53,502 nucleotides of DNA from an uncultured Caulobacter sp. (GCF_947036865.1 NZ_CAMQSF010000023.1:1-53502); one strand, 5' to 3'. Positions 42,329 to 51,193 are shown, numbered from the stretch's first letter. The notes: a model not told the origin generated them from the sequence alone. Translations and numbers: made by a program.

Positions 42329-43324
42329 ATGAGCACTCCCCCCACCATGCGCGCCCTGGTCGTCGAGACCCTCGCGCCCGACTTCGCCGGCTGCGCCGTC
42401 CGCGAGGTCGCCGCCCCGACGCCCGGTCCCGGCGAGGCGTTGGTCCGCGTGCGCGCGGCCAGCGTCAACTTCCCCGACCTCCTGATGACGCGGGGCGAAT
42501 ACCAGTTCAAACCGCCCCTGCCCTTCACCCCGGGCCTCGACCTCGCCGGCGAGGTCGTGGCGCTGGGCGAGGGCGTCACCGGCCTCGCCATCGGCGATCC
42601 GGTCGTCGGCGGGGCGCGGCTAGGCGGGTTCGCCGAGTACGCCGTGCTGTCGGCCGAGGCTCTCAAGCCCAAGCCCGCGCGGCTGTCCTTCGCCGAGGCC
42701 GCCGCCTATGGCGCGGCCTACCTGACCGCCTATGTCGCCCTGGTGCGCCGCGCGCGGCTCGAGCCCGGCGAATGGGTGCTGGTCCACGGCGCGGCTGGCG
42801 GGGTCGGGCTGGCGGCGGTGGACCTGGCCAAGGCCTTGGGCGCGCGCGTCATCGCCGCCTCGGCCTCGGACGAGAAGCTGGAAGCCGTGAAGGCGCTCTA
42901 CGCCCCCGACGCCGTCGTCAATGTCACCGGCGGCTTCCGCGAGCAGGTCAAGGCGATCACCGGCGGGCGCGGGGCCGACGTGATCTACGACCCGGTCGGC
43001 GGCGACGTGTTCGACGAGAGCGTCCGCTGCATCGCCTTCGACGGCCGGCTGCTGGTGATCGGCTTCACCTCGGGACGGATCCCGACGGTGTCGGTCAACA
43101 TGCCGCTGATCAAGGGCTTCTCGGTGATGGGCGTGCGGGCCGGCGAGTATGGCCGGCAGTTTCCGGACAAGGGCCGCGAGAACGCCGAGGCGGTGTGGCG
43201 GATGGCGGACGAAGGCGTGATCCGGCCACACGTCCACGCCGAGCTGCCGCTCGACCGCTGGCGCGAAGCCTTCGACCTGCTGAGCCAGCGCAAGGTGGTG
43301 GGCAAGGCGGTGATTGCGCCTTGA
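42329..43324 (+). CDS. NAD(P)H:quinone oxidoreductase family protein (MDR superfamily)
   Basis: A 331-residue zinc-free medium-chain reductase. The GroES-like N-terminal half shows RVRAASVNFPDLLMTRGEYQ and FTPGLDLAGEVVALGEGVTG; the Rossmann half begins VLVHGAAGGVGLAAVDLAKA and RGADVIYDPVGGDVFDES follows, all typical. No zinc ligands of alcohol dehydrogenase are present. It reduces quinones or enones with NADPH. ATG at 42329 is used; ATG at 42347 is possible. No ribosome site is obvious because the repeat and T-run lie just upstream. Confidence 0.9.
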   Translation: MSTPPTMRALVVETLAPDFAGCAVREVAAPTPGPGEALVRVRAASVNFPDLLMTRGEYQFKPPLPFTPGLDLAGEVVALGEGVTGLAIGDPVVGGARLGGFAEYAVLSAEALKPKPARLSFAEAAAYGAAYLTAYVALVRRARLEPGEWVLVHGAAGGVGLAAVDLAKALGARVIAASASDEKLEAVKALYAPDAVVNVTGGFREQVKAITGGRGADVIYDPVGGDVFDESVRCIAFDGRLLVIGFTSGRIPTVSVNMPLIKGFSVMGVRAGEYGRQFPDKGRENAEAVWRMADEGVIRPHVHAELPLDRWREAFDLLSQRKVVGKAVIAP

Positions 43325-43339
43325 GGCCCCTCCACCGGT

Positions 43340-43431
43340 CTTCCCCGCGAAAGCGGGGATCCAAGCCGAGTTGATCGTTCCGCCGTGCTTTCTGGTCCGG
43401 CCCTGCTTGGATCCCCGCCTTCGCGGGGAAG
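43340..43431. repeat. palindromic repeat, TTCCCCGCG type
   Basis: Two 26-base arms (43341-43366 and 43405-43430) match at 25 positions, 38 bases apart; each arm itself has CCCCGC...GCGGGG. It lies 17 bases after the quinone reductase gene, which it may terminate. Confidence 0.8.
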
Positions 43432-43453
43432 GTCGGAACCTGGGCGACTCAGG

Positions 43454-43482
43454 TTGACATCCCGCGCCCGTTCTTTTATCCA
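43454..43482 (+). promoter_or_regulatory. rpmH promoter
   Basis: TTGACA (43454-43459), 17 bases, then TATCCA (43477-43482). The -35 is consensus and the -10 fair. Transcription would begin near 43489, giving a leader of about 57 bases before the rpmH GTG. It is the best housekeeping promoter seen in the window. Confidence 0.65.
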
Positions 43483-43545
43483 CCGCGCCTCACTCGCGGG
43501 GCTCATGGCTTCGCGTTCAACGTTTTTGCATTTCGGAGCCACGTC

Positions 43546-43680
43546 GTGAAGCGCACCTTCCAGCCGTCGAAGCTCGTGCGTGCCCGTCGTCACGGCTACC
43601 GCGCGCGCATGGCCACCAAGAACGGCCAAAAGGTCGTCGCGCGTCGCCGCGCCAAGGGCCGCAAGCGCCTGACCGCCTAA
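43546..43680 (+). CDS. rpmH: 50S ribosomal protein L34
   Basis: A 44-residue, strongly basic protein, complete from GTG (43546) to [23 protein letters not shown]...[12 protein letters not shown]. It is a bacterial L34 of standard length, part of the large ribosomal subunit. The ribosome site is weak (GGAG nine bases upstream). Followed by rnpA as in most bacteria, with a strong hairpin between. Confidence 0.98.
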
Positions 43681-43714
43681 TTCTCTTCCTCCTTCGGGAG
43701 GCAAGACGATGATC

Positions 43715-43771
43715 AAAGCCGCCTTTTCCCCAGACCTGGTCTCAGGTTCTCGCCGGAAAGGCGGCTTTTTT
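43715..43771 (+). terminator. rpmH-rnpA hairpin: attenuator-like, sequesters the rnpA ribosome site
   Basis: AAAGCCGCC (43715-43723) pairs with GGCGGCTTT (43760-43768), extended by TTTTCC/GGAAA, and is followed by a six-T run (43766-43771). An inner hairpin (AGACC/GGTCT) sits in the loop. The rnpA start codon is at 43773, one base after the T-run, and its Shine-Dalgarno GGAAAGG (43755-43761) is inside the 3' arm. The structure could both end transcription and block translation of rnpA. Confidence 0.75.
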
Positions 43772-43772
43772 C

Positions 43773-44210
43773 ATGGCTGAGGCTCTGAAGTTCGAACGCC
43801 TGCGCAAGCGCGCCGACTTCCTGCTGGCGGCCAAGGCCCCGGCCCTGTCGCGCGGCGCGGTGTTCATCCAGATGCGCCGCCGCGCCGACGAGGATCCCAC
43901 GGTGCGGGTGGGCTTCACCGCCACCAAGAAGATCGGCGGCGCCGTCGATCGCAACCGCGCCAAGCGCCGCCTGCGCGAGGCCGCCCGTCTGGTCCTGCCC
44001 CTTCATGCGCGGCCCTCGCACGACTATGTGTTCATCGCGCGGGGCGGAACGACCACGCGCGAATGGGGGCGTTTGCTTGACGACGTCAAAACCGCGCTGA
44101 TAAGCCTCGCCGCCGAGCACGATCGGGCGGGGCCGAAAAACCCGCAGCCGTCGTCCGGCGCCCAGACCGCCGCCTCTTCCCAACAACCCGATCCCAGAGT
44201 TTCCGGTTAG
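43773..44210 (+). CDS. rnpA: ribonuclease P protein component
   Basis: A 145-residue basic protein that assists the RNase P RNA in tRNA 5' maturation. The RNR motif region is clear: GFTATKKIGGAVDRNRAKRR, LREAAR. About 20 polar C-terminal residues (PKNPQPSSGAQTAASSQQPD) extend beyond the usual length of about 120. ATG at 43773 lies directly after the hairpin and T-run. YidC follows seven bases later. Confidence 0.95.
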   Translation: MAEALKFERLRKRADFLLAAKAPALSRGAVFIQMRRRADEDPTVRVGFTATKKIGGAVDRNRAKRRLREAARLVLPLHARPSHDYVFIARGGTTTREWGRLLDDVKTALISLAAEHDRAGPKNPQPSSGAQTAASSQQPDPRVSG

Positions 44211-44217
44211 CGCTCCA

Positions 44218-46077
44218 ATGCAGAACGACAACAAAAACACGCTGGCGTTCATCGCTTGCGCGTTCGTGATCCTGATCGGGTACCAGGTGCTGTGGGCCGG
44301 TCCGCAACAGCGCAAGGTCGAGGCCGAGATCCGGGCCAAGAAGATCGCCCAGCAGCAGGTCGCCGCCCAGAAGGGCGTGACCCTGGACGCCAACGGCAAC
44401 CCCGCGCCCCTGCGCCTGTCGCGCGACGCGGCCAAGGCCCAGAGCCCGCGCATCCCGGTCGACACCCCGGCCCTGCAAGGCTCGATCGCGCTGAAGGGCG
44501 GCCGCATCGACGATCTGTTCCTGCGCAAATACGCCGAGACCACCAACAAGAACTCGCCCCCGGTCGAGCTCTTCCGCCCCGAGGGCGCCGAGCACGCCTG
44601 GTTCGCCGAGTTCGGCTGGAACGGCCTGAACCTGCCGGGCCTGCCCGACAGCCGCACGGTCTGGACCGCCGCGCCCGGGCAGGTGCTGCGCCCGAACTCG
44701 CCGGTCACCCTCACCTATGACAACGGCCAGGGCCTGGTCTTCACCCGCGTCATCGCCGTCGACGACCAGGCGATGTTCTCGGTCACCGACAGCGTCAAGA
44801 ACAACGGGACCAGCGCCTTCCAGCTGGCCCCCTACGCCCGCGTTCAGCGTCAAGGCATCACCGACCACCTGGGCAAGACCCAGATCGTCCACGAAGGCGC
44901 CATCGGCGTCCTCGGCGCCGGCGACAAGCAAGAGCTGAAGCAGTCGAAGTACGGCAAGTGGAAGAAGGATCACCCGACCGAAAGCTTCGACTCGGTCGGC
45001 GGCTGGGCGGGCATCACCGACAAATACTGGCTGGCGGCCCTGGTCCCGGGCCAGGACCAGACCATCAAGGCCCAGTACCTGTTCACCAATGTCGCGGGCG
45101 TCGACATCTATGACGTCAACTTCGTCGGTCCGACCCAGGCCCTGAATCCGGGCGCCACCCTGACCCAGAAGACGCGCCTGTTCGCTGGCGCCAAGACCGT
45201 GCCGCTGCTGCGCAAGTACGAGTTCGGCGCGACCCCGGCCCCGGCGATCTGGGAGTTCTGGAACAATCCGAAGGCCGAGATCCCGCGCTTCGACTGGGCC
45301 GTCGACTGGGGCATCTTCAGCTTCTTCACGCGCCCGATCTTCAATATCCTGGAGATCTTCTACAAGCTGGTCGGCAACTTCGGCCTGGCCATCATGCTGC
45401 TGACCGTCGTGCTCAAGCTCGCCCTCTATCCGATGGCCGACAAGAGCTACGAGAGCATGGCCAAGATGAAGAAGATCGCCCCCGAGGTCGAGAAGCTGAA
45501 GGCCAAGCACAAGGACGATCCGGCCAAGCAGCAGCAGGAGATGATGGCGCTGTACGCCAAGGAGAAGATCAACCCGATGATGGGCTGCCTGCCCATGTTG
45601 ATCCAGATCCCGGTCTTCTACTCGCTGTACAAGGTGCTGACCGTCACCATCGAAATGCGCCACGCGCCGTTCTTCGGCTGGATCCAGGACCTGTCCTCGC
45701 GCGACCCGTCGACGGTGTTCACGCTCTTTGGCCTGATCCACTGGAACCCGGCGACCGCGCCGTTCATCGGCGGCTTCCTGGACGGTCCTTTGCACATCGG
45801 CGTGTGGCCGCTGCTGTACGGCTTCACCATGTGGCTGACCACGGCGATGAACCCGCCGGCGGGCGACCCGATGCAGCAGCGCATCTTCCAGTTCTTCCCG
45901 GTGATCTTCACCTTCACCCTGTCGCAGTTCGCGGTGGGCCTGGTGATCTACTGGTGCTGGAGCAACGTGCTGACCATCGTCCAGCAGTACGTGATGATGC
46001 GCCGCTACAAGGTCGAGAACCCGATCGACCGCATCATCGCGCGCCTGCGAGGCAAGACCGTAAGCGCGACGACGTGA
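44218..46077 (+). CDS. yidC: membrane protein insertase YidC
   Basis: A 619-residue insertase with the alphaproteobacterial/enterobacterial layout: a first membrane span (residues 7-24, [20 protein letters not shown]), a large periplasmic beta domain, and the five conserved C-terminal spans beginning near residue 380 ([20 protein letters not shown]). It inserts proteins alone or with SecYEG. No yidD gene lies between rnpA and yidC, unlike many genomes. The stop overlaps the engB start (TGATG). Confidence 0.97.
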   Translation: MQNDNKNTLAFIACAFVILIGYQVLWAGPQQRKVEAEIRAKKIAQQQVAAQKGVTLDANGNPAPLRLSRDAAKAQSPRIPVDTPALQGSIALKGGRIDDLFLRKYAETTNKNSPPVELFRPEGAEHAWFAEFGWNGLNLPGLPDSRTVWTAAPGQVLRPNSPVTLTYDNGQGLVFTRVIAVDDQAMFSVTDSVKNNGTSAFQLAPYARVQRQGITDHLGKTQIVHEGAIGVLGAGDKQELKQSKYGKWKKDHPTESFDSVGGWAGITDKYWLAALVPGQDQTIKAQYLFTNVAGVDIYDVNFVGPTQALNPGATLTQKTRLFAGAKTVPLLRKYEFGATPAPAIWEFWNNPKAEIPRFDWAVDWGIFSFFTRPIFNILEIFYKLVGNFGLAIMLLTVVLKLALYPMADKSYESMAKMKKIAPEVEKLKAKHKDDPAKQQQEMMALYAKEKINPMMGCLPMLIQIPVFYSLYKVLTVTIEMRHAPFFGWIQDLSSRDPSTVFTLFGLIHWNPATAPFIGGFLDGPLHIGVWPLLYGFTMWLTTAMNPPAGDPMQQRIFQFFPVIFTFTLSQFAVGLVIYWCWSNVLTIVQQYVMMRRYKVENPIDRIIARLRGKTVSATT

Positions 46078-46739
46078 TGAGCGACGAGGTCCTGTTCACC
46101 CCCCAAGAGTTTTCTGACGAGGAGATCGAGCGGGCGCGGGTGTTCTTCGCCCAGCCCGTGGCCTTCGTGATGGGCGCGGTGCGGATGGACGCCATGCCGT
46201 CCGCGGACCTGCCCGAGGTGGCCTTCGCCGGCCGCTCGAACGTCGGCAAGTCCAGCCTGATCAACGGCCTGGTGAACCAGAAGTACCTGGCCCGCGCCTC
46301 GAACGAGCCGGGCCGCACGCGGGAGATCAACTTCTTCCTGCTGGCCGAGCGCGTGCGCCTGGTCGACCTGCCCGGCTACGGCTTCGCCCGCGTCTCGCGC
46401 TCGGTCGCCGACAAGTTCCAGGACCTCGGCCGGGCCTATCTGCGCGGCCGGCCGAACCTGAAGCGGGTCTATGTGCTGATCGACGCCCGCCACGGCCTGA
46501 AGACGGTCGATCTGGAGGCGCTGGACGCGCTCGATGTCGCCGCCGTCAGCTACCAGATCGTCCTGACCAAGGCCGACAAGATCAAGCCGGCCGAGGTCGA
46601 CAAGGTGGTGGCCGAGACCCAGAAGGCGATCGCCAAGCGCCCGGCGGCCTTCCCGCGCGTGCTGGCCACCTCGTCCGAGAAGGGCCTGGGCATGCCCGAG
46701 CTGCGCGCCGAGATCGTGCGGCTGTGTATCGACGCGTGA
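46077..46739 (+). CDS. engB: ribosome biogenesis GTPase EngB/YsxC
   Basis: A 220-residue GTPase for 50S subunit assembly. G1 GRSNVGKSS (residues 52-60), the switch region [12 protein letters not shown]3 DLPGYGFA, and G4 LTKADK are all present. Start ATG at 46077 within TGATG; an in-frame GTG at 46074 is also possible. Last gene of the rpmH-rnpA-yidC-engB run, translationally coupled to yidC. Confidence 0.96.
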   Translation: MSDEVLFTPQEFSDEEIERARVFFAQPVAFVMGAVRMDAMPSADLPEVAFAGRSNVGKSSLINGLVNQKYLARASNEPGRTREINFFLLAERVRLVDLPGYGFARVSRSVADKFQDLGRAYLRGRPNLKRVYVLIDARHGLKTVDLEALDALDVAAVSYQIVLTKADKIKPAEVDKVVAETQKAIAKRPAAFPRVLATSSEKGLGMPELRAEIVRLCIDA

Positions 46740-46748
46740 TCCCTTAAC

Positions 46749-46877
46749 CCGATTTCCCCGGCGAATGCCGGGGCCCAGATCCATCCGGAGAGGTTTGGGT
46801 GGTCGCGCCCAGAGCGTTACCCATCTTCATCGGCTCGTGGGTTCGATCTGGGCCCCGGCATTCGCCGGGGAAATCGG
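46749..46877. repeat. palindromic repeat with 33-bp perfect arms, CCCCGGC type
   Basis: The arms at 46749-46781 and 46845-46877 are exact reverse complements, 63 bases apart. Each contains CCCCGGC...GCCGGGG. It starts ten bases after the engB stop. Other members are at 27819-27948 and 40374-40391. No coding potential. Confidence 0.85.
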
Positions 46878-46912
46878 TTGTTGGGGATATGTTTGAGCTG
46901 TTAACCCCGCGC

Positions 46913-47026
46913 TAGAGCCTCGCGCGTCAAAACGGAATCGTTTTGACGCGAAAACGAGGCTCTAAATCAAAGACTTAGAGCGTGACTTGCGCCGAAACCG
47001 GTTCCCACTTTCGGCGTCACGCTCTA
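46913..47026. repeat. double-hairpin repeat, TAGAGC type
   Basis: Two hairpins. The first has arms TAGAGCCTCG (46913-46922) and CGAGGCTCTA (46955-46964), with CGCGTCAAAAC/GTTTTGACGCG inside. The second has TAGAGCGTGAC (46976-46986) and GTCACGCTCTA (47016-47026), with GCCGAAA/TTTCGGC inside. TCAAAGACT lies between. Similar intergenic mosaic elements are known in rhizobia (RIME). It ends 51 bases before the DUF3850 gene. Confidence 0.8.
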
Positions 47027-47077
47027 GGGTACGACCGCCAGAACCCCGCCTCTCCCTCACCAAGATCGAAGCCCCCC

Positions 47078-47563
47078 ATGAACCGCCACGAGCTGAAGAC
47101 CTGGCCCAAATATTTCGCCGCCGTGCGGTCGGGCCAGAAGCGCTTCGAGATCCGCCGCAACGACCGCGACTTCGCCGTGGGCGACATCCTCGTCTTGCGC
47201 GAGTTCGACCCGGCGAGCGACACCTATACCGGCCAGTCCGAGGAGCGGCAGATCACCTTCCTGCTGTCGGAGGAGGACTATGGCGGCGTGATCCACGGCT
47301 TCGTGGCGATCGGCTTCGGCGACGTCATGACCCATCCCAGCGCGCCGGCCGAGGGCGCCCTGACCGCCGAGGACCTGGCGAGCTGGCACGAGACGGCCGC
47401 CGCCAACGCCTCGCTGCGCGGCCAGGAGGCCCGGAAGGTCTCGGACGGCTACGCCAGGAGCAAGATGAGCGTCGCGGCCGACCGCCACGGCGCGGTCGCC
47501 GACGCCGCCGAGGCCGAAGCCAGCTTCCACGCCCAGGCGGCGCGGATCGTGCGCAAGGGTTAA
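47078..47563 (+). CDS. DUF3850-family protein (ASCH/PUA-like)
   Basis: A 161-residue cytosolic protein. Its N-terminal half is a DUF3850 domain (HELKTWPKYFAAVRSGQKRF, RRNDRDFAVGDILVLREFDP), a PUA/ASCH-like fold found in phages and bacteria and thought to bind nucleic acid. The C-terminal half is an Ala-rich helix with no known role. ATG at 47078 is chosen because upstream residues come from the repeat. No ribosome site is evident. Confidence 0.8.
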   Translation: MNRHELKTWPKYFAAVRSGQKRFEIRRNDRDFAVGDILVLREFDPASDTYTGQSEERQITFLLSEEDYGGVIHGFVAIGFGDVMTHPSAPAEGALTAEDLASWHETAAANASLRGQEARKVSDGYARSKMSVAADRHGAVADAAEAEASFHAQAARIVRKG

Positions 47564-47574
47564 AGGGCAGCTTC

Positions 47575-47599
47575 TCTCCTCCCCTCTTGGGGGAGGAGA
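47575..47599. terminator. 10-bp hairpin between the convergent DUF3850 and cheW genes
   Basis: TCTCCTCCCC (47575-47584) pairs with GGGGAGGAGA (47590-47599), loop TCTTG. It is symmetric between two convergent genes. No long U-tract, but the position fits a shared terminator. Confidence 0.6.
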
Positions 47600-47602
47600 A
47601 TG

Positions 47603-48055
47603 TTAAGCCGCTTCGCTGACGTGGGCCGGGAAGACGTCGTCCATGCGCAGATAGGTGATCAGGCGGTTTTCCATCGAGATGATCGCCTGGATGTAGCGCA
47701 GTTCCTCGACGCCCACGTCCGGGGCCGGCTGCAGGCTCTCGCGCGGCACGGTGAAGGTCTCCGACACGGCGTCGACCAGGATGCCGGCCAGGCGGTCCTG
47801 GCACTCGACGACGACGATCACGTGGCGGGTCTCGGGAATGGTGACGCCCAGGCCCAGGCGGTTGCGCAGGTCGATCACCGGCATGATCGCGCCGCGCAGG
47901 TTGATGACGCCGCGCATATAGGGGGGCGCGTGCGGGATCGGCGTGGCGGGCGTCCAGCCGCGGATCTCGCGGACGGTCTTCACGTCGATGCAGAACTCCT
48001 GCTCGCCGATGCAGAACGAGATCAGCTCCAGAGCGGGCGCGGCGTTGTCGGTCAT
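47603..48055 (-). CDS. cheW: chemotaxis coupling protein CheW (stand-alone)
   Basis: A 150-residue CheW-domain protein: ELISFCIGEQEFCIDVKTVR, then MRGVINLRGAIMPVIDLRNR and GILVDAVSETFTVPRESLQP. CheW links chemoreceptors to the CheA kinase. No other chemotaxis gene is nearby, so it serves receptors or a kinase encoded elsewhere. ATG at 48055 has GGGGAT upstream; a start at 48118 would add 21 residues without domain support. Confidence 0.92.
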   Translation of the reverse strand: MTDNAAPALELISFCIGEQEFCIDVKTVREIRGWTPATPIPHAPPYMRGVINLRGAIMPVIDLRNRLGLGVTIPETRHVIVVVECQDRLAGILVDAVSETFTVPRESLQPAPDVGVEELRYIQAIISMENRLITYLRMDDVFPAHVSEAA

Positions 48056-48204
48056 CACGATATCCCCGGATCGAATGGTCTGGCCCGGAGCGGCGGACGA
48101 CGCGCTCTCGAGCTTCATGCCAGAAAAGCCCGCGTCGCCTTTAGTAAGCGTTAAGACTGACGAGATCCGCGCGCGCCGGAATGTCGCGGGCGGCGAAAAC
48201 CGGG

Positions 48205-48238
48205 CGTCCCGGACGGCCTCTCCGAGGTTTCCGGGACG
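48205..48238 (-). terminator. terminator of the cydABX operon
   Basis: CGTCCCGGA and TCCGGGACG (48205-48213, 48230-48238) form a 9-bp stem with an inner CCTC/GAGG pair. On the minus strand CCCGGTTTTCG follows. It lies 10 bases past the cydX stop. Confidence 0.55.
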
Positions 48239-48248
48239 ACGCGGGGAT

Positions 48249-48368
48249 CTACGGCTCCGATAGGCCCTCGTCGCCGTCATCCGATAGGTTGAACTCGTAC
48301 CAGACGCCGTTCAGCACGCCGAAGGCGACCGCCAGGCCAAGGCCGAGGATCCAGGTGAAATACCACAT
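48249..48368 (-). CDS. cydX: cytochrome bd oxidase small subunit CydX
   Basis: A 39-residue membrane peptide MWYFTWILGLGLAVAFGVLN, then GVWYEFNLSDDGDEGLSEP. The MWYF-W-LG opening and single span are the CydX/YbgT signature; it stabilises the CydAB haem sites. ATG at 48368 is 19 bases after the cydB stop, with AAGGAG upstream. It is too short for most automatic gene calls. Confidence 0.92.
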   Translation of the reverse strand: MWYFTWILGLGLAVAFGVLNGVWYEFNLSDDGDEGLSEP

Positions 48369-48387
48369 CGGGTCGGTCTCCTTCGGA

Positions 48388-49539
48388 TCAGTAGAGGTCG
48401 GGGTTGGTGAGCAGCGCGCCGGTGGTGCTCTTGCCCCACAGCACCTTGTAGACCCAGGCGGTGTAGAGCAGCACCAGCGGCAGGAAGACCACCGTCACCA
48501 CCAGCATGACGAACAGGGTCAGGTGGGTCGACGAGGCGTTCCACACCGTCAGACTGGAGCGCGGGTCGACGCTGCTGGGCAGGATGAACGGGAACATCGA
48601 CAGGCCGACGGTGGCGACGATGCCGATCGCCGAGGCCGAGGAGCCGCCGAACGCCGCCCAGGCCTTGTTCCAGCGCATGCCGGCCAGGGCCAGGGCCGCG
48701 CCGGCGAAGCCCAGCACCGGGCCCAGCAGCATCCAGCCGTGGCGGCCATAATTGTCGAGCCAGGCGCCGGGCGCGCGCACGGCCGCCGCGCCGCGCAGCG
48801 GGTTGGACGGCCCCGCCGCGTCGGCAAGGCCCTCGATCCGGAAGCCGAGACCGCCGAACGCCACCCAGAAGCCGCCCGCCGCGAACAGCACGATGCTGGC
48901 CAGGCCCGCGATCTCGCCGATCCGGCGGGCGCGCTCGGTGACCGGCCCGTCCTCGGCCTTGATGGTCAGCCAGGCCGCCCCGTGCAGCACCAGCATCGAC
49001 ACCGACAAGAGGCCGCACAGCAGGGCGAACGGCGAGAAGAGGCCCAGGAACGAGCCGTCATAGAAGGCGCGCAGGTCGCTGTTCAGGCGGAACGGCGCGC
49101 CCTGCAGCACATTGCCGATGGCCACGCCGAAGCACAGCACCGGCACGAAGCCGCCGACGAACAGGCTCCAGTCCCAGAACGCGCGCCACCGGGGATGGGC
49201 GCGCTTGGAGCGGTACTTGAAGCTGACCGGCCGCAGGATCATCGCCGCCAGCACGACGAACAGCGCCAGATAGAAGCCCGAGAAGCTGATGGCGTAGACG
49301 AACGGCCAGGCCGCGAAGATCGCGCCGCCGCCCAGGATGAACCACACCTGGTTGCCTTCCCAGGTGGCGCCGACGGTGTTGATCACCATGCGCCGCTCGG
49401 CGTCGTCCTTGGCCACGAAGGGCAGGAGGGCGCCGACGCCCATGTCGAAGCCGTCGGTCAGGGCGAAGCCGATCAGCAGCACGCCGACCAGGGCCCACCA
49501 GATGACGCGCAGCGTGGCGAAGTCGATGGGGAGTTCCAT
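48388..49539 (-). CDS. cydB: cytochrome bd ubiquinol oxidase subunit II
   Basis: A 383-residue membrane protein of standard CydB length. Conserved features: MGVGALLPFVAKDDAERRMV, GATWEGNQVWFILGGGAIFA, and WSLFVGGFVPVLCFGVAIGN. It partners CydA in the high-affinity oxidase that reduces O2 to water using quinol. It starts 12 bases after cydA ends and is followed by cydX. Confidence 0.97.
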   Translation of the reverse strand: MELPIDFATLRVIWWALVGVLLIGFALTDGFDMGVGALLPFVAKDDAERRMVINTVGATWEGNQVWFILGGGAIFAAWPFVYAISFSGFYLALFVVLAAMILRPVSFKYRSKRAHPRWRAFWDWSLFVGGFVPVLCFGVAIGNVLQGAPFRLNSDLRAFYDGSFLGLFSPFALLCGLLSVSMLVLHGAAWLTIKAEDGPVTERARRIGEIAGLASIVLFAAGGFWVAFGGLGFRIEGLADAAGPSNPLRGAAAVRAPGAWLDNYGRHGWMLLGPVLGFAGAALALAGMRWNKAWAAFGGSSASAIGIVATVGLSMFPFILPSSVDPRSSLTVWNASSTHLTLFVMLVVTVVFLPLVLLYTAWVYKVLWGKSTTGALLTNPDLY

Positions 49540-49551
49540 GACGGTGTCTCC

Positions 49552-51117
49552 TTAGGCCGCGATCGGTTCGGGTTCGGCCGGTTCGCCGAGGGCGACGGGC
49601 TCATGCGTCGCGAACGGCCCCCGCTTGATGGTCTTCAGGATCAGGCCGATCTCGACCACCGCCAGGGCGCCGTACAGCAGGGTGAAGACCGCGATGCTGG
49701 TCAGCAGCTGCGGCACGGTCAGGCTGGACGCGCCCAGGAAGGTGGGCAGCACGCCGTCCACCGCCCAGGGCTGGCGGCCGACCTCGGCCAGCACCCAGCC
49801 CAGCTCCGTCGAGATCCACGGCAGCGGGATGGCGGCGACGGCCAGCACCAGGAACCACTTGCTGTCGTGCTTGCGCAGGGTGACCAGGGTGAAGGCGGTG
49901 GCGAACAGCAGGATCATCAGCACCCCGATCCCGGCCATGATCCGGAAGGCCCAGAACATCACCGGCACGTTGGGCACCGCGTCCCAGGCGGTCTTCTTGA
50001 TCAGCTCGGGCGAGGCCTGGCGGGGATCGGCGACATAGCGCTTCAGGAGCAGGGCATAGCCGAGGTCGCGGCGGTGCTGCTCGAAGGTGGCGCGGGCGGT
50101 CAGATCATTCGGATTGACCTTCAGCGCCTCGACCGCGCCATAGGCGACGATTCCGCTCTCGATCCGGTCCTGCGCCTTGGCCACCAGCTGGAAGATCCCC
50201 TCGACGGGGCGGTCGAAGCTGCGCGTGGCGATCAGGCCCAGCACGTAGGGGATCTTGACCTCGTAGTGGGTCTGGCGCGTCTTCAGGTCGGGAATGCCGA
50301 AGGCCGTCAGGCCGGCCGGCGCGGGCTCGGTGTTCCACATGGCCTCGAGCGCGGCCAGCTTCATTTTCTGGTTGTCGGTCAGGGTGTAGCCGCTCTCGTC
50401 GCCCAGCACGACGACCGACAGCGACGAGGCCAGGCCGAACGCGGCGGCCACGGTCATCGACCGCTTGGCGACGCCGACATACTTGCCCTTCAGCAGGTAC
50501 CAGGCCGAGACGCCCAGCACGAACACGGCGGCGATCACATAGCCGGCGCTGACCGTGTGCACGAACTTGGCCTGTGCCACCGGGTTGAACAGCACGTCGC
50601 GGAAGCTGGTCACCTCCATGCGCATGGTGTCGGGATTGAAGGCCGCGCCCATCGGGTTCTGCATCCAGCCGTTGGCGACCAGGATCCACAGGGCCGACAG
50701 GTTGGTGCCCAGGGCCGTCATGAAGGTGACGAAGAGGTGGGTGACGGGCTTGAGCTTGTCCCAGCCGAAGAACATCAGGCCGACGAAGGTGGCCTCCAGG
50801 AAGAAGGCCATCAGGCCCTCGATCGCCAGCGGCGCGCCGAAGATGTCGCCGACATAGTGCGAGTAGTAGGACCAGTTCATGCCGAACTGGAATTCCATGG
50901 TGATCCCGGTGGCCACGCCGAGCGCGAAGTTGATGCCGAACAGCGTTCCCCAGAACCGCGTGACCGTGCGCCAGATCGGACGCTTGGTCATCACATAGAT
51001 GCTCTCCATGATGACCAGCATGAAGCTGAGCCCCAGGGTCAGGGGCACGAACAGGAAGTGGTAGAGAGCGGTGAGCGCGAACTGCAGGCGGGACAGGTCG
51101 ATGACGGCGGGGTCCAT
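49552..51117 (-). CDS. cydA: cytochrome bd ubiquinol oxidase subunit I
   Basis: A 521-residue subunit (E. coli CydA has about the same length), carrying haems b558, b595 and d. The N-terminal haem ligand is His20 in ALYHFLFVPLTLGL; MEFQFGMNWSYYSHYVGDIFG region and the invariant GRQPW motif (EVGRQPWAVDGVLPT) are present. The periplasmic Q-loop is of full length. First gene of cydABX; an FNR/FixK box lies 77 bases upstream, with GGAG before the ATG. Confidence 0.97.
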   Translation of the reverse strand: MDPAVIDLSRLQFALTALYHFLFVPLTLGLSFMLVIMESIYVMTKRPIWRTVTRFWGTLFGINFALGVATGITMEFQFGMNWSYYSHYVGDIFGAPLAIEGLMAFFLEATFVGLMFFGWDKLKPVTHLFVTFMTALGTNLSALWILVANGWMQNPMGAAFNPDTMRMEVTSFRDVLFNPVAQAKFVHTVSAGYVIAAVFVLGVSAWYLLKGKYVGVAKRSMTVAAAFGLASSLSVVVLGDESGYTLTDNQKMKLAALEAMWNTEPAPAGLTAFGIPDLKTRQTHYEVKIPYVLGLIATRSFDRPVEGIFQLVAKAQDRIESGIVAYGAVEALKVNPNDLTARATFEQHRRDLGYALLLKRYVADPRQASPELIKKTAWDAVPNVPVMFWAFRIMAGIGVLMILLFATAFTLVTLRKHDSKWFLVLAVAAIPLPWISTELGWVLAEVGRQPWAVDGVLPTFLGASSLTVPQLLTSIAVFTLLYGALAVVEIGLILKTIKRGPFATHEPVALGEPAEPEPIAA

Positions 51118-51193
51118 GGACGGCTCCGAGACGAACGGCCGATGATTGCGCCGATCGAGAGCCCTGCCCTAGACCCGGCCAACCGCCCGGTCC

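Noticed and set aside
42204..43431. Possible CRISPR array from spaced palindromes
   Set aside because: The palindromes differ from each other and lack regular spacing; no cas genes.
46913..47026. Possible structured ncRNA or tRNA-like fold
   Set aside because: No anticodon or T-arm consensus; better explained by the dispersed TAGAGC double-hairpin repeat.
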